Shown here in pieces: positions 6,038 through 11,636 of a stretch of 11,636 nt of DNA. The notes beneath the pieces were generated by a model that was not told the origin of the DNA, ran no database searches, and saw only the letters and a program-made list of their open reading frames with translations. A program made the translations under genes and the position numbers. Where the stretch lies: positions 200,794-212,429 of the forward strand of contig MU646609.1 in the NCBI GenBank assembly GCA_026770585.1, read 5' to 3'. Numbering within the stretch: the stretch's first letter is position 1; each line of letters opens with the position of its first letter. Source of the stretch: Baffinella frigidus (lineage: Eukaryota > Cryptophyceae > Cryptomonadales > Baffinellaceae).

Positions 6038-6180
6038 TACAGGGGTACCTCGCTCATAAGAAACCGCCCCCCCCTAGGACCCTACAGGAGGCCTATGTCT
6101 AGGGCCCTATGGTGGTCCTAGGGGGGGGGGGGCGGTTTCTTATGAGCGAGGTACTCCTGTATTCGCGAGGAACTCCTGTC
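6038..6180 (+). mobile_element. Family A palindromic MITE, copy 7, with a partial terminal duplication
   Basis: A complete copy ends at 6161 (left TACAGGGGTACCTCGCTCAT, right GAGCGAGGTACTCCTGTA). A second partial end, CGCGAGGAACTCCTGTC, follows after two bases at 6164-6180, as if the last 16 bp were duplicated. The G run in the right arm has 12 bases against 8 C in the left arm, so the two runs change length independently. Confidence 0.9.
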
Positions 6181-6202
6181 TGATCAGAACCTTGATTGCG
6201 TG

Positions 6203-6432
6203 TCCTTTCGGTCCTTGAGGCTCTTCGAGCTCCCAACGTACTCTGCACTGGAAAGCTAAACGCGATCCGAAAGCAAAAATACTTTCTCTGCAGTCCTTTC
6301 TACGGAGGGGCGTGTCGTTGGGCTATGTTGGGCGAAATTAAAACCTAAAGGACCTAAAGGCGGACACCGGAACTTGTTCTGTAGAAAGGCCATGCTTCAT
6401 TTCGAATCACATGAAGCCCCCCTGTACAGAGG
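6203..6432 (+). mobile_element. Family D repeat, copy 4, split by a family E insertion
   Basis: The D sequence starts TCCTTTCGGTCCTTGAGGCT, runs to CTCCCAAC at 6237, breaks off, and resumes at 6360 with GCGGACACCGGAACTTGTTC, ending CCCCCCTGTACAGAGG. The gap holds a complete family E element in reverse orientation. Joining the flanks accounts for the whole D unit apart from about three bases (ATA). Confidence 0.8.
6241..6359 (-). mobile_element. Family E SINE-like repeat, nested in D copy 4
   Basis: Read on the plus strand it runs head to tail: CTCTGCACTGGAAAGCTAAA, CGCGATCCGAAAGCAAAAAT, then GCGAAATTAAAACCTAAAGG with the 9-bp tail unit repeated. Opposite-strand copies lie at 10423, 10661 and 10861. 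E shares its tail unit and the CCCAACAT block with D, so the two are related subfamilies. No clear target-site duplication is visible at this insertion. Confidence 0.8.
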
Positions 6433-6479
6433 ATTGCGTGTAACCCCGGTATCGCTTCTTCTTCCTTTTCATTTTCTTC

Positions 6480-6616
6480 CCACCCTGGAGGCAACATTAG
6501 AGTTTTTTAACTTCCCAAAAGTCAACTCCCCTTGAAACGCAGCCAGGTCCGGCCACAACTCAAGGGGAGTTGACTTTTGGGAGGTTCAAAATACCCAAAT
6601 GTTGCCTCCAGGGTGG
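6480..6616. mobile_element. Family H hairpin element (137 bp)
   Basis: 6480-6535 pairs with 6560-6616: CCACCCTGGAGGCAACATT matches perfectly, then about 16 mismatch-rich bases, then CCCAAAAGTCAACTCCCCTT matches perfectly, leaving a 24-base loop. It may be a MITE or a hairpin RNA precursor. Only one copy is in the window. A CT/TC-rich tract lies on each side. Confidence 0.75.
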
Positions 6617-6828
6617 TTCATCATCATCTTCTTCTCCTGCTGCTGCTTCTTCTTCTTCGTTTATTACTCTCGAGCCTGGGGACGAGTGATCCAAAAAAAT
6701 ATGAGCCTTACGATGGGCCCGCCTCGGTACACCACTAGCCCGGGCACTGTTCCACTTCAAAGTTGACAGATTTGTATCGCAAATCTGCCTCAAGGAATCT
6801 AAGATTCAATGATCACAGAGTAAACATT
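6617..6828. other. Spacer with trinucleotide-like tract, no gene seen
   Basis: 6617-6660 is a TTC/CTG-rich tract. A 77-codon minus-strand frame encodes an acidic stretch from this tract and then runs into hairpin H, so it is not accepted as a gene. TATGAGCCTT and CGCCTCGG here recur beyond the telomere-like block at 8523-8553. Confidence 0.4.
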
Positions 6829-7630
6829 CTAAACCCTAAACCCTAAACCCTAAACCCTAAACCCTAAATCCTAAGCCCTAAACCCTAAATCCTAAGCCCT
6901 AAACCCTAAACACTAAACACTAAACACTAAACACTAAACACTAAACACTAAACACTAAACACTAAACCCTGAACTCTAAACCCTAAACCCTAAACCCTAA
7001 ACCCTAAACCCTAAACCCTAAACCCCAAACCCTAAACAATAAACCCTAAACACTCAACACTCAACACTAAACCTACAGCCCTAAACCCTAAACCCTGAAA
7101 ACTAAACACCAAACACTAAACACTAAACACTAAACACTCAACACTAAACACTAAACACCAAACACTAGACCCTACGCCTTAAACCCTAAACCCTAAACAA
7201 CAAACCCCAGACAATAAACCCCAAACCCCATAACCTAAACCCTGAACCCTATAACCTAAACCCTAAAACGCATACCCTAAACCCCAAACCTACATCCTAA
7301 ACCCTAAACCCTCAACTCTAAACACTAAACACCAAACCCAAAGCCCTACATCCTACACCCTGGACACCAAACACACTCAACACTAAACACTCAACACTAA
7401 ACACCAAACACTAAACACTACGCTCTAAACCCTAAACTCTAAACAACAAACCCCAAACAATAAACTCTACACTCCATAACCTAAACCCTGAACCCTATAA
7501 CCTAAACCCTAAAACCTATACCCTAAACCGAAAACCTGTACTCTACACCCTAAACCCTAAACTCTCAACCCTAAACAGTAAACCCTAAACCCTAAACCCT
7601 AAACCCTAAGCCCTAAGTCCTAAGTCCTAA
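6829..7630 (+). repeat. Telomere-like CCCTAAA array (degenerate, ~800 bp)
   Basis: Mainly CCCTAAA with long runs of the variants CACTAAA (6910-6965), CCCCAAA and CACTCAA. A block of about 246 bp is repeated: AAACAACAAACCCC at 7195 and 7441, and CCATAACCTAAACCCTGAAC at 7228 and 7474. The degeneracy and block duplication show it is interstitial, not maintained by telomerase. The right end merges into the inverted-repeat element at 7631. Confidence 0.92.
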
Positions 7631-7936
7631 AGGGAAATACTATTATTCTTTTGTGAGGAAGCCACCCCTCTGCTTCCACACAGCGGACTTCGAAGGGATT
7701 TTGAATAACCCACAAGCGACAAGACCAAGGACCCTACGGTAGGCAATCCGTAGAGGCATAGGGGGGGCTCCTACGGATAAGGTAACGGAAAGATGGCCCG
7801 ATTTGGGCCGAAGATCCCTTCGTAGCCCGCTGTGTGGTGAAGAGAAGGCCAGTTGCTCTACAAAATTGAGAGTCCGTGGGTGCCCATCTAGCAGAGGGGG
7901 GGTGGCTTCCTCACGAAAGGATAAGAGTATTTCCCT
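7631..7936. mobile_element. Family I inverted-repeat element (306 bp) at the centre of the telomere-like fold-back
   Basis: The left arm 7631-7673 (AGGGAAATACTATTATTCTT, then GTGAGGAAGCCACCCCTCTG) pairs with the right arm 7891-7936, with few mismatches. It holds a complete family B copy in the middle plus about 54 unassigned bases. The flanks are CCTAA at the left and TTAGG at the right, so the complementarity continues outward into the telomere-like arrays. Confidence 0.85.
7677..7836 (-). mobile_element. Family B inverted-repeat element, copy 2 (complete, nested in I)
   Basis: The ends CACACAGCGGACTTCGAAGG and CTTCGTAGCCCGCTGTGTG match copy 1 in the opposite orientation, and the length (160 bp) agrees. 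It sits between the arms of family I. Either B inserted in a longer palindrome, or I captured it. Confidence 0.88.
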
Positions 7937-8184
7937 TTAGGGTTTAGGGTTTAGGGTTTAGGGTTTAGGGTTTAGGGTTTGGGTTTATTGTTTAGGGTTT
8001 AGGATTTAGGGTTTAGGGTTTAGGATTTAAGGTTTAGGGTTTAGGGTTTAGGGTTTAGGGTTTAGGGTTTAGGGGTTAGGCTTCAGGGTTTAGGGTTCAA
8101 GGTTTAGGGTTTTAAAAGGGTTTAGGGTTTAGGGTTTAGGATTTAGGGTTTAGGGTTTAGGGTATAGGTTTTCGGTTTAGGGTA
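7937..8184 (-). repeat. Telomere-like TTTAGGG array (inverted arm, ~248 bp)
   Basis: TTTAGGG units with variants (GATTTAGG, TTTTAAAAGGG) run to 8184. The last units, AGGTTTTCGGTTTAGGGTA at 8166-8184, are the exact reverse complement of 7519-7537 in the left array, so the two arrays share a non-canonical marker in inverted order. This arm is more regular than the left one. Confidence 0.92.
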
Positions 8185-8605
8185 CAAAAGGATCATAGTA
8201 GTCCCCCTGAGAGGGGAGAGGCCATCTAAACGAAGATAGGGAAAGTTCTCGTGAGAAACGGATGCGATCGGTTAAATTTGTACCGTACCCCAGTTGTTTG
8301 ATTGTAAAAACACGACGTTTCAGCGACCGAGATGCCCCAAAAACTATGCGACAGATTCGTGGTGTTGGGGAAATCGGCCCATCCCGATGCCCCAAATAGT
8401 AGGGAGAGGAAGTACATGCAAACCTAGAACGTCTTTGACCTGGTCCTGTAGTAAAGAGGAAATTTCGCGGCAAAACGTCGAGAGATTTAGTAGGAAAGAG
8501 GTGGCTGGCTTACATAAAAGTCTATGAGCCTTAACGACACGAGACCGCCTCGGAACAAGATGTGGCAGTGTGGAAGGGAGTTGTCCTGATCGGGCAACTT
8601 TGCCG
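8185..8605. other. Unassigned stretch with one small hairpin
   Basis: No repeat family is recognised. TTGGGGAAATCGG (8365-8377) pairs with CCGATGCCCCAA (8384-8395). Two overlapping minus-strand frames (98 and 63 codons) encode no recognisable domain and begin or end in the telomere-like array. I do not call a gene. Confidence 0.4.
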
Positions 8606-8724
8606 TACAGGGGTACCTTGCTCATAAGAAAGTTCCCCCCTAGGACCCTACAGTAAGCCTATGTCTAAGGCCCATATGGTGGTCCCAGGGGGGGGCAGTT
8701 TCTTTTGAGCGAGGTACCCCTGTG
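8606..8724 (+). mobile_element. Family A palindromic MITE, copy 8
   Basis: The left end TACAGGGGTACCTTGCTCAT and right end GAGCGAGGTACCCCTG are well kept, but the right flank is TG instead of TA. The C and G runs are short (six or seven), and the core is in the common orientation with small changes. Confidence 0.9.
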
Positions 8725-8739
8725 CGCATCGGACGGCTG

Positions 8740-9052
8740 GGTATGAGGTGGAGATAGAAAACATCTGGGAAAAGCTCTCAAGAGCGGGCGACACGGGGTA
8801 CAGTATGTAGCACAATGCGGAGGCATGTGCGGCGCTGACGCTTGTTGTTTGGGAATAAATTACCAATCTCTCTCGGACGGCTGGGTCTTCGAAAAACAGC
8901 GCGAGACACAATTCGTTTAGGAGAGATTGATAATTTATTGCCAACCAACCAGCGTCAGCGCCGCACATGCTCCGCATTGTGCCACTTACTGTACCCCGTG
9001 TCGGCCGCTCATACGAGCATTTCCCGGATGGATTCTAGCTCCACCTCCTACC
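8740..9052. mobile_element. Family J long fold-back element (313 bp, ~134-bp arms)
   Basis: 8740-8873 is an imperfect inverted copy of 8919-9052 (shared blocks include CGACACGGGGTACAGTA, CACAATGCGGAG, CATGTGCGGCGCTGACGC, AATAAATTA), leaving a 45-base loop. Because the arms mirror each other, similar peptides appear on opposite strands from the two arms. These are not genes. TCGGACGGCTGGGT lies just at the left boundary (8729) and again in the loop (8873). Confidence 0.85.
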
Positions 9053-9085
9053 TTTTCGTGATGGACATTTATTCAGTCGCTCTCC

Positions 9086-9219
9086 CACGCAGCGGGCTAC
9101 GAAGGGATTTTCGGGCTCTGAGAGCCCGAGTTTCCGTTGCCTTATCCGTAGGAACCCCCCTTATGTCCCTACGGATTGCCTACCGTAGGGTCCTAGGTCT
9201 TATCGCTTAAGGGTTATTC
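9086..9219 (+). mobile_element. Family B inverted-repeat element, copy 3 (right end lost)
   Basis: It starts CACGCAGCGGGCTACGAAGG and follows copy 1 through GGGTTATTC, then stops; the last ~25 bp with the right terminal repeat are missing. In their place is GGACATTTAGTCGGTCGCCC, an imperfect repeat of the left flank (9063-9086). Confidence 0.82.
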
Positions 9220-9274
9220 GGACATTTAGTCGGTCGCCCTCTCTCCCGAAAAGAAGAGAAGTGCGCGAGATGAG

Positions 9275-9309
9275 TCCTTTAGGTCCTTTAGGTTCTTTTA
9301 ACTCCAACG
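9275..9309 (+). mobile_element. Family D tail-only remnant
   Basis: Only the tail and first bases remain: TCCTTTAGGTCCTTTAGGTT followed by CTTTTAACTCC, after which similarity to D stops. It fits a severely head-truncated copy. Confidence 0.65.
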
Positions 9310-9370
9310 GTGGATTACGGCAGCCCGACACAGCTATGCCTGTAGGCGGGCAGCTTGGTGTTTGGTGCTT

Positions 9371-9529
9371 TCCTTGAGGTCCTTTAGGTTCTTCGAGCTC
9401 CCAACATAGGCGGACACCGGAACTTATCCTGCAGAAAGGCCATGCATCCTTTCGGATCACATTGAGGCCCCCCGGTGCAGAGGACCGCGGCCGAAACCGG
9501 CTCAAGGGTATCAATATCCTCATCGGGCG
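9371..9529 (+). mobile_element. Family D SINE-like repeat, copy 6, long form
   Basis: The full D unit (tail TCCTTGAGGTCCTTTAGGTT to head CCCCCCGGTGCAGAG) continues for about 47 bp with GACCGCGGCCGAAACCGGCT and CCTCATCGGGCG. The copy at 10215 has the same extension, so D exists in long and short forms. The short ones may be head-truncated. Confidence 0.75.
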
Positions 9530-9821
9530 TTTGAGTTAAACCAAGTCTCACCCGGATGAGACTCGTAACCTGAGACCTAGGCTCGTAACCTGCAGCTCCC
9601 ACACGAACCAATTTGATCACGTCCATTATTGTCAGCATGTCATCATTTAGACCAGACACAGACGTCAGGGAGACGTATTTCTGAGACTTCCCCTGTGGCT
9701 TTACAGTAGCACGTAGCTCCCGTATATGGGAGCTCCGTGACCAAGCCTGCCCGTGACTAGTACTAAATTTGAGAATCCCACATTCAAAATACTCCCTCTT
9801 GCAGCCTCGAGTGGGTGTGGC
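9530..9821 (-). other. Open minus-strand stretch, possible exon or unknown repeat
   Basis: A minus-strand frame stays open from inside the GA microsatellite to D copy 6. The non-repeat part encodes stretches such as KYVSLTSVSGLNDDMLTIMD, which look less biased than the surrounding translated repeats. No domain is recognised. The only ATG upstream lies before the GA repeat, giving a Ser-Leu run, so that start is not credible. The DNA also holds a GTCTCA...TGAGAC hairpin (9545-9562), a repeated CTCGTAACCTG (9562, 9582) and AGCTCCC...GGGAGCT (9715-9734). Confidence 0.2.

Positions 9822-9887
<66 letters not shown>
9822..9887. repeat. GA dinucleotide microsatellite (66 bp)
   Basis: About 33 GA units with two interruptions (an extra A near 9840 and GATAGA near 9857). 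It creates long Ser-Leu or Glu-Arg open frames that are not genes. Confidence 0.98.
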
Positions 9888-9891
<4 letters not shown>

Positions 9892-10124
9892 ACTGGGGTC
9901 ATAATTGAGTTCAGGGTCCCGCGGCCGAGACTCGTAGATCTAACTTCAATACTAACGGAGGGGAAAGAGGGGTGGGGGGGGGGAAGGTGAGTTTTATTAA
10001 GTTGATGAACCGACGGCGCACGCTAGGGGGGGAGATGATCGAGACGCAGGGCTCTAGCGCCCGTAGCCGTAACGGGTGGATCGAGGTTTAATGTTTTTTA
10101 TTTTGTTTTAGGTCCTTGGGGAAC
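9888..10124. other. Unassigned spacer with G runs
   Basis: No gene or known family. G-rich runs lie at 9973-9984 and 10025-10033. TTTTATTTTGTTTTAGGTCC at 10100 ends in one tail unit of the D/E type, right before repeat F. Confidence 0.4.
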
Positions 10125-10213
10125 GCGCTCGCACACCCACCGAACCCAATCCACCCTTTATGCGGCTCATGGTATCCCATGGTTGAAGCATAAGAGCTCC
10201 AACAACGGATACG
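10125..10213 (+). repeat. Repeat F, copy 1
   Basis: CGCTCGCACACCCACCGAAC followed by CTTTATGCGGCTCATGGTAT and CCCATGGTTGAAGCATAAGA, ending AACAACGGATACG. A second copy is at 11044-11133 and a fragment at 10608-10640. F always occurs close to D/E units, so it may be part of a longer composite element and not a separate family. Confidence 0.75.
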
Positions 10214-10214
10214 C

Positions 10215-10363
10215 CCTTTAGGTCCTTTAGGTTCTTCGAGCTCCCAACATAGGCGGACACTGGAACTTACCTGCAGAGAAGCCATGCTTCCTTTCGGATC
10301 ACACCAGGCCCCCCGGTGCAGAAGATCGCAGCAGAAACCGGCTAAAGGGTGTCCTCATCGGGC
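10215..10363 (+). mobile_element. Family D SINE-like repeat, copy 7, long form
   Basis: The tail CCTTTAGGTCCTTTAGGTTC starts one or two bases after F copy 1. The body matches D to CCCCCCGGTGCAGAAG and then the long-form extension (GCAGAAACCGGCTAAAGGGT to CCTCATCGGGCATG). Confidence 0.78.
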
Positions 10364-10422
10364 ATGTGACAGCGTATCGATATCCTTTAGATAGATTTCT
10401 GTGCAAGCTACCGGTAGACTCG

Positions 10423-10543
10423 TCCTGTAGGTCCTTTAGGTTTTAATTTCTCCCAACATGTGCCAACGACACGCCCTTCCGTAGAAAGGACTGCAGAGAA
10501 AGCATTTTTGGTTTTGGGTCGCGTTTAGCTCTCCAGTGCAGAG
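10423..10543 (+). mobile_element. Family E SINE-like repeat, array copy 1
   Basis: TCCTGTAGGTCCTTTAGGTT, TTAATTTCTCCCAACATGTG, then CCAACGACACGCCCTTCCGT, ending CTCCAGTGCAGAG. The small hairpin GAAAGC-loop-GCTTTC seen in other copies is broken here. It is followed by GCTCGTGAAGAGGGGATA and an F fragment at 10608-10640. Confidence 0.8.
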
Positions 10544-10607
10544 GCTCGTGAAGAGGGGATACAGGGTGGCTCTGTTGGGGTGTTTGAGGAGTGCCAAATG
10601 GCAACAT

Positions 10608-10640
10608 GCTCGCGCACACACCGAACCCATAAGTCAGCCG
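10608..10640 (+). repeat. Repeat F fragment
   Basis: GCTCGCGCACACACCGAACC and CATAAGTCAGCC match the start of F copy 2, then the sequence departs into TGGGAGCCGTTAGGACG before the next E tail. Confidence 0.65.
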
Positions 10641-10660
10641 TGGGAGCCGTTAGGACGTAA

Positions 10661-10789
10661 CCTTTAGGTCCTTTAGGTCCTTTAGGTTTTAATTTCGCCC
10701 AACATATGCCAACGCCACGCCCTTCCGTAGAAAGAACTGCAGAGAAAGCATTTTTGCTTTCGGATCGCGTTTAGCTCTCCAATGCAGAG
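10661..10789 (+). mobile_element. Family E SINE-like repeat, array copy 2 (three tail units)
   Basis: The tail has three CCTTTAGGT units against two in the next copy, the length change expected of a slippage-prone 3' tail. The body has GAAAGC-ATTTTT-GCTTTC and ends CTCCAATGCAGAG. It is followed by GCTCGTGTAGAGGGGATAAA, also seen after the other copies. Confidence 0.8.
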
Positions 10790-10860
10790 GCTCGTGTAGA
10801 GGGGATAAAGGGTGGTCCTCTTGGGGTGAGTGAAGGTATACCAACTGGTTCCCATGCTCA

Positions 10861-10980
10861 CCTTTAGGTCCTTTAGGTTTTAATTTCGCCCAACATATGC
10901 CAACGACACGCCCTTCCGTAGAAAGGACTGCAGAGAAAGCATTTTTGCTTTCGGATCGCGTTTAGCTTTCCAGTGCAGAG
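10861..10980 (+). mobile_element. Family E SINE-like repeat, array copy 3
   Basis: It begins exactly 200 bp after copy 2. The tail CCTTTAGGTCCTTTAGGTTT, the body and the end TTCCAGTGCAGAG are near-consensus. The minus-strand peptide from this copy recurs in copies 1 and 2 because the repeats lack stops in that frame. That is not evidence of a gene. Confidence 0.82.
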
Positions 10981-11043
10981 GCTCGTGAAGAGGGGATAAA
11001 GGGTTGGTTCTTTTGGGGTGTTTGAGCTATTCCAAAATAGGAT

Positions 11044-11133
11044 CGCACTCGCACACACACCGAACCACAAGTCAGCCTTTATGAGGCTCATGGTATCCCA
11101 TGATTGAAGTATGAGAGCTCCAACCACGAATAC
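11044..11133 (+). repeat. Repeat F, copy 2
   Basis: CGCACTCGCACACACACCGA then GTCAGCCTTTATGAGGCTCA and TGGTATCCCATGATTGAAGT, ending CCACGAATACC. It lies about 60 bp after E array copy 3, joined by GCTCGTGAAGAGGGGATAAA and a unique linker. Confidence 0.75.
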
Positions 11134-11560
11134 CCCAGAGAGAAAACACGATTTCAAAAAGTGAGAGGATTGTGTGTGTGCGTGAGTTGAGGACAGCGAG
11201 AGAGAGTTGTGTGGGGGGGTGAGGTGACATGAGCCAGACACCAAAGGTGGAAGGACAGAAATGTGGTTGTGTAGAGGTTTCCCCCAATGTACATGAGTCA
11301 GCAACGTTAAGGGCAATGCAAGCGTGAATTATCCTACGGTGCCTCGAAATGTCAGTGGGAGTCAGCAGAGTTAAGTCGAACATAGTGTTAGAAATCAACA
11401 GAACAAGTTAGCAAAGCAACGAATGTATCAATGATCCCCCGCCTTTCAATCAGGCTCCTGTCGCTCGCCATCCCCGCTTGGCGCCTACGTTTGAGAGTCC
11501 CCACTTTGTCCTTTTTCTTATGCTACGCGGGTGATGTAGCCCCTCGTGCAAGGATTCTCT
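11134..11560. other. Unassigned stretch
   Basis: GT/GA-rich low complexity at 11160-11225, then ordinary-looking sequence. Minus-strand frames here extend into F and E and encode no recognised domain. No tRNA, rRNA or repeat family is recognised. Confidence 0.4.
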
Positions 11561-11636
11561 CCTGTCCTCAGTCCTCTCAACCCTCCCCTTCTTCTTCCCT
11601 CCCTCCTTCCCTTCCTCCTTCCTCTCCTCCCTCCCC
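11561..11636. repeat. Pyrimidine-rich tract at the window end
   Basis: After about 11565 the plus strand is almost all C and T (runs of CTTC, CCTC, CCCTCC). It could be a simple repeat, a promoter CT tract or an intron pyrimidine tract. It is cut by the window edge. Confidence 0.8.

Noticed and set aside
6560-6793. 77-codon acidic minus-strand protein
   Set aside because: The acidic run is a translated trinucleotide-like tract and the end lies in hairpin H. No domain is recognised.
6829-8184. Active chromosome end or scar of an end-to-end chromosome fusion
   Set aside because: The arrays are degenerate and internal, and their order (CCCTAAA then TTTAGGG) is opposite to that of a fusion.
8177-8473. 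98-codon minus-strand gene
   Set aside because: Its frame ends at the telomere-like array boundary, and no domain, signal or codon bias supports it.
8648-9210. Opposing frames encoding similar Cys/Leu-rich peptides
   Set aside because: They come from the two mirror arms of fold-back J and run into the A and B elements.
9384-9902. 172-codon minus-strand gene beginning in a Ser-Leu run
   Set aside because: The start and first ~25 codons are the GA microsatellite and the end is family D sequence. Only the middle could be coding.
10873-11316. 147-codon minus-strand protein conserved in neighbouring copies
   Set aside because: The shared peptide is the translation of the E repeat, not independent conservation of a gene.

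Overview
This is nuclear DNA of a eukaryote, most likely an alga. Three things point there: long tracts of the heptamer CCCTAAA/TTTAGGG (the telomere repeat type of plants, green algae and several other algal groups), one intact RWP-RK transcription-factor gene (a family centred on the green lineage and some other algae and protists), and a dense load of short non-autonomous repeats with no bacterial-style operons or ribosome-binding sites. The exact group cannot be fixed from the sequence. A green alga or a cryptophyte would both fit.

Layout: 1-84 is a degenerate C-rich heptamer repeat. 169-1592 is packed with small inverted-repeat elements: a 159-bp element (family B), a perfect 38-bp palindrome, one family C element with 29-bp perfect terminal inverted repeats, and a burst of the palindromic family A (~120 bp). 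1615-2290 holds two tailed, SINE-like elements (family D, minus orientation) and a ~395-bp inverted-repeat element with internal iterons (family G). 2291-4081 is largely free of recognised repeats. It holds a GC-rich patch with overlapping open frames, then an AT-richer stretch with possible control sites and short direct repeats. 4082-5098 is the only confident gene, a 338-residue RWP-RK protein on the plus strand. 5151-6616 returns to repeats: three family A copies, two D copies (one split by a related family E element) and a 137-bp hairpin H. 6829-8184 is a large fold-back: about 800 bp of CCCTAAA-like repeats, a 306-bp inverted-repeat element carrying a nested B copy, then about 250 bp of TTTAGGG-like repeats. 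8606-9219 has another A copy, a 313-bp fold-back J and a broken B copy. 9275-11133 is a cluster of D, E and F repeats interrupted by a GA microsatellite. The window ends in a pyrimidine-rich tract.

There is one gene, so no gene network can be read. The rest reads as a graveyard or breeding ground of non-autonomous elements: no transposase, reverse transcriptase or integrase is visible, so any mobility would need enzymes encoded elsewhere. The most unusual structures are the telomere-like fold-back, the near-perfect palindromic A elements whose core shares a 19-mer with family B, and the tailed D/E repeats with a readable nested insertion. Family letters are mine. No database search was possible.
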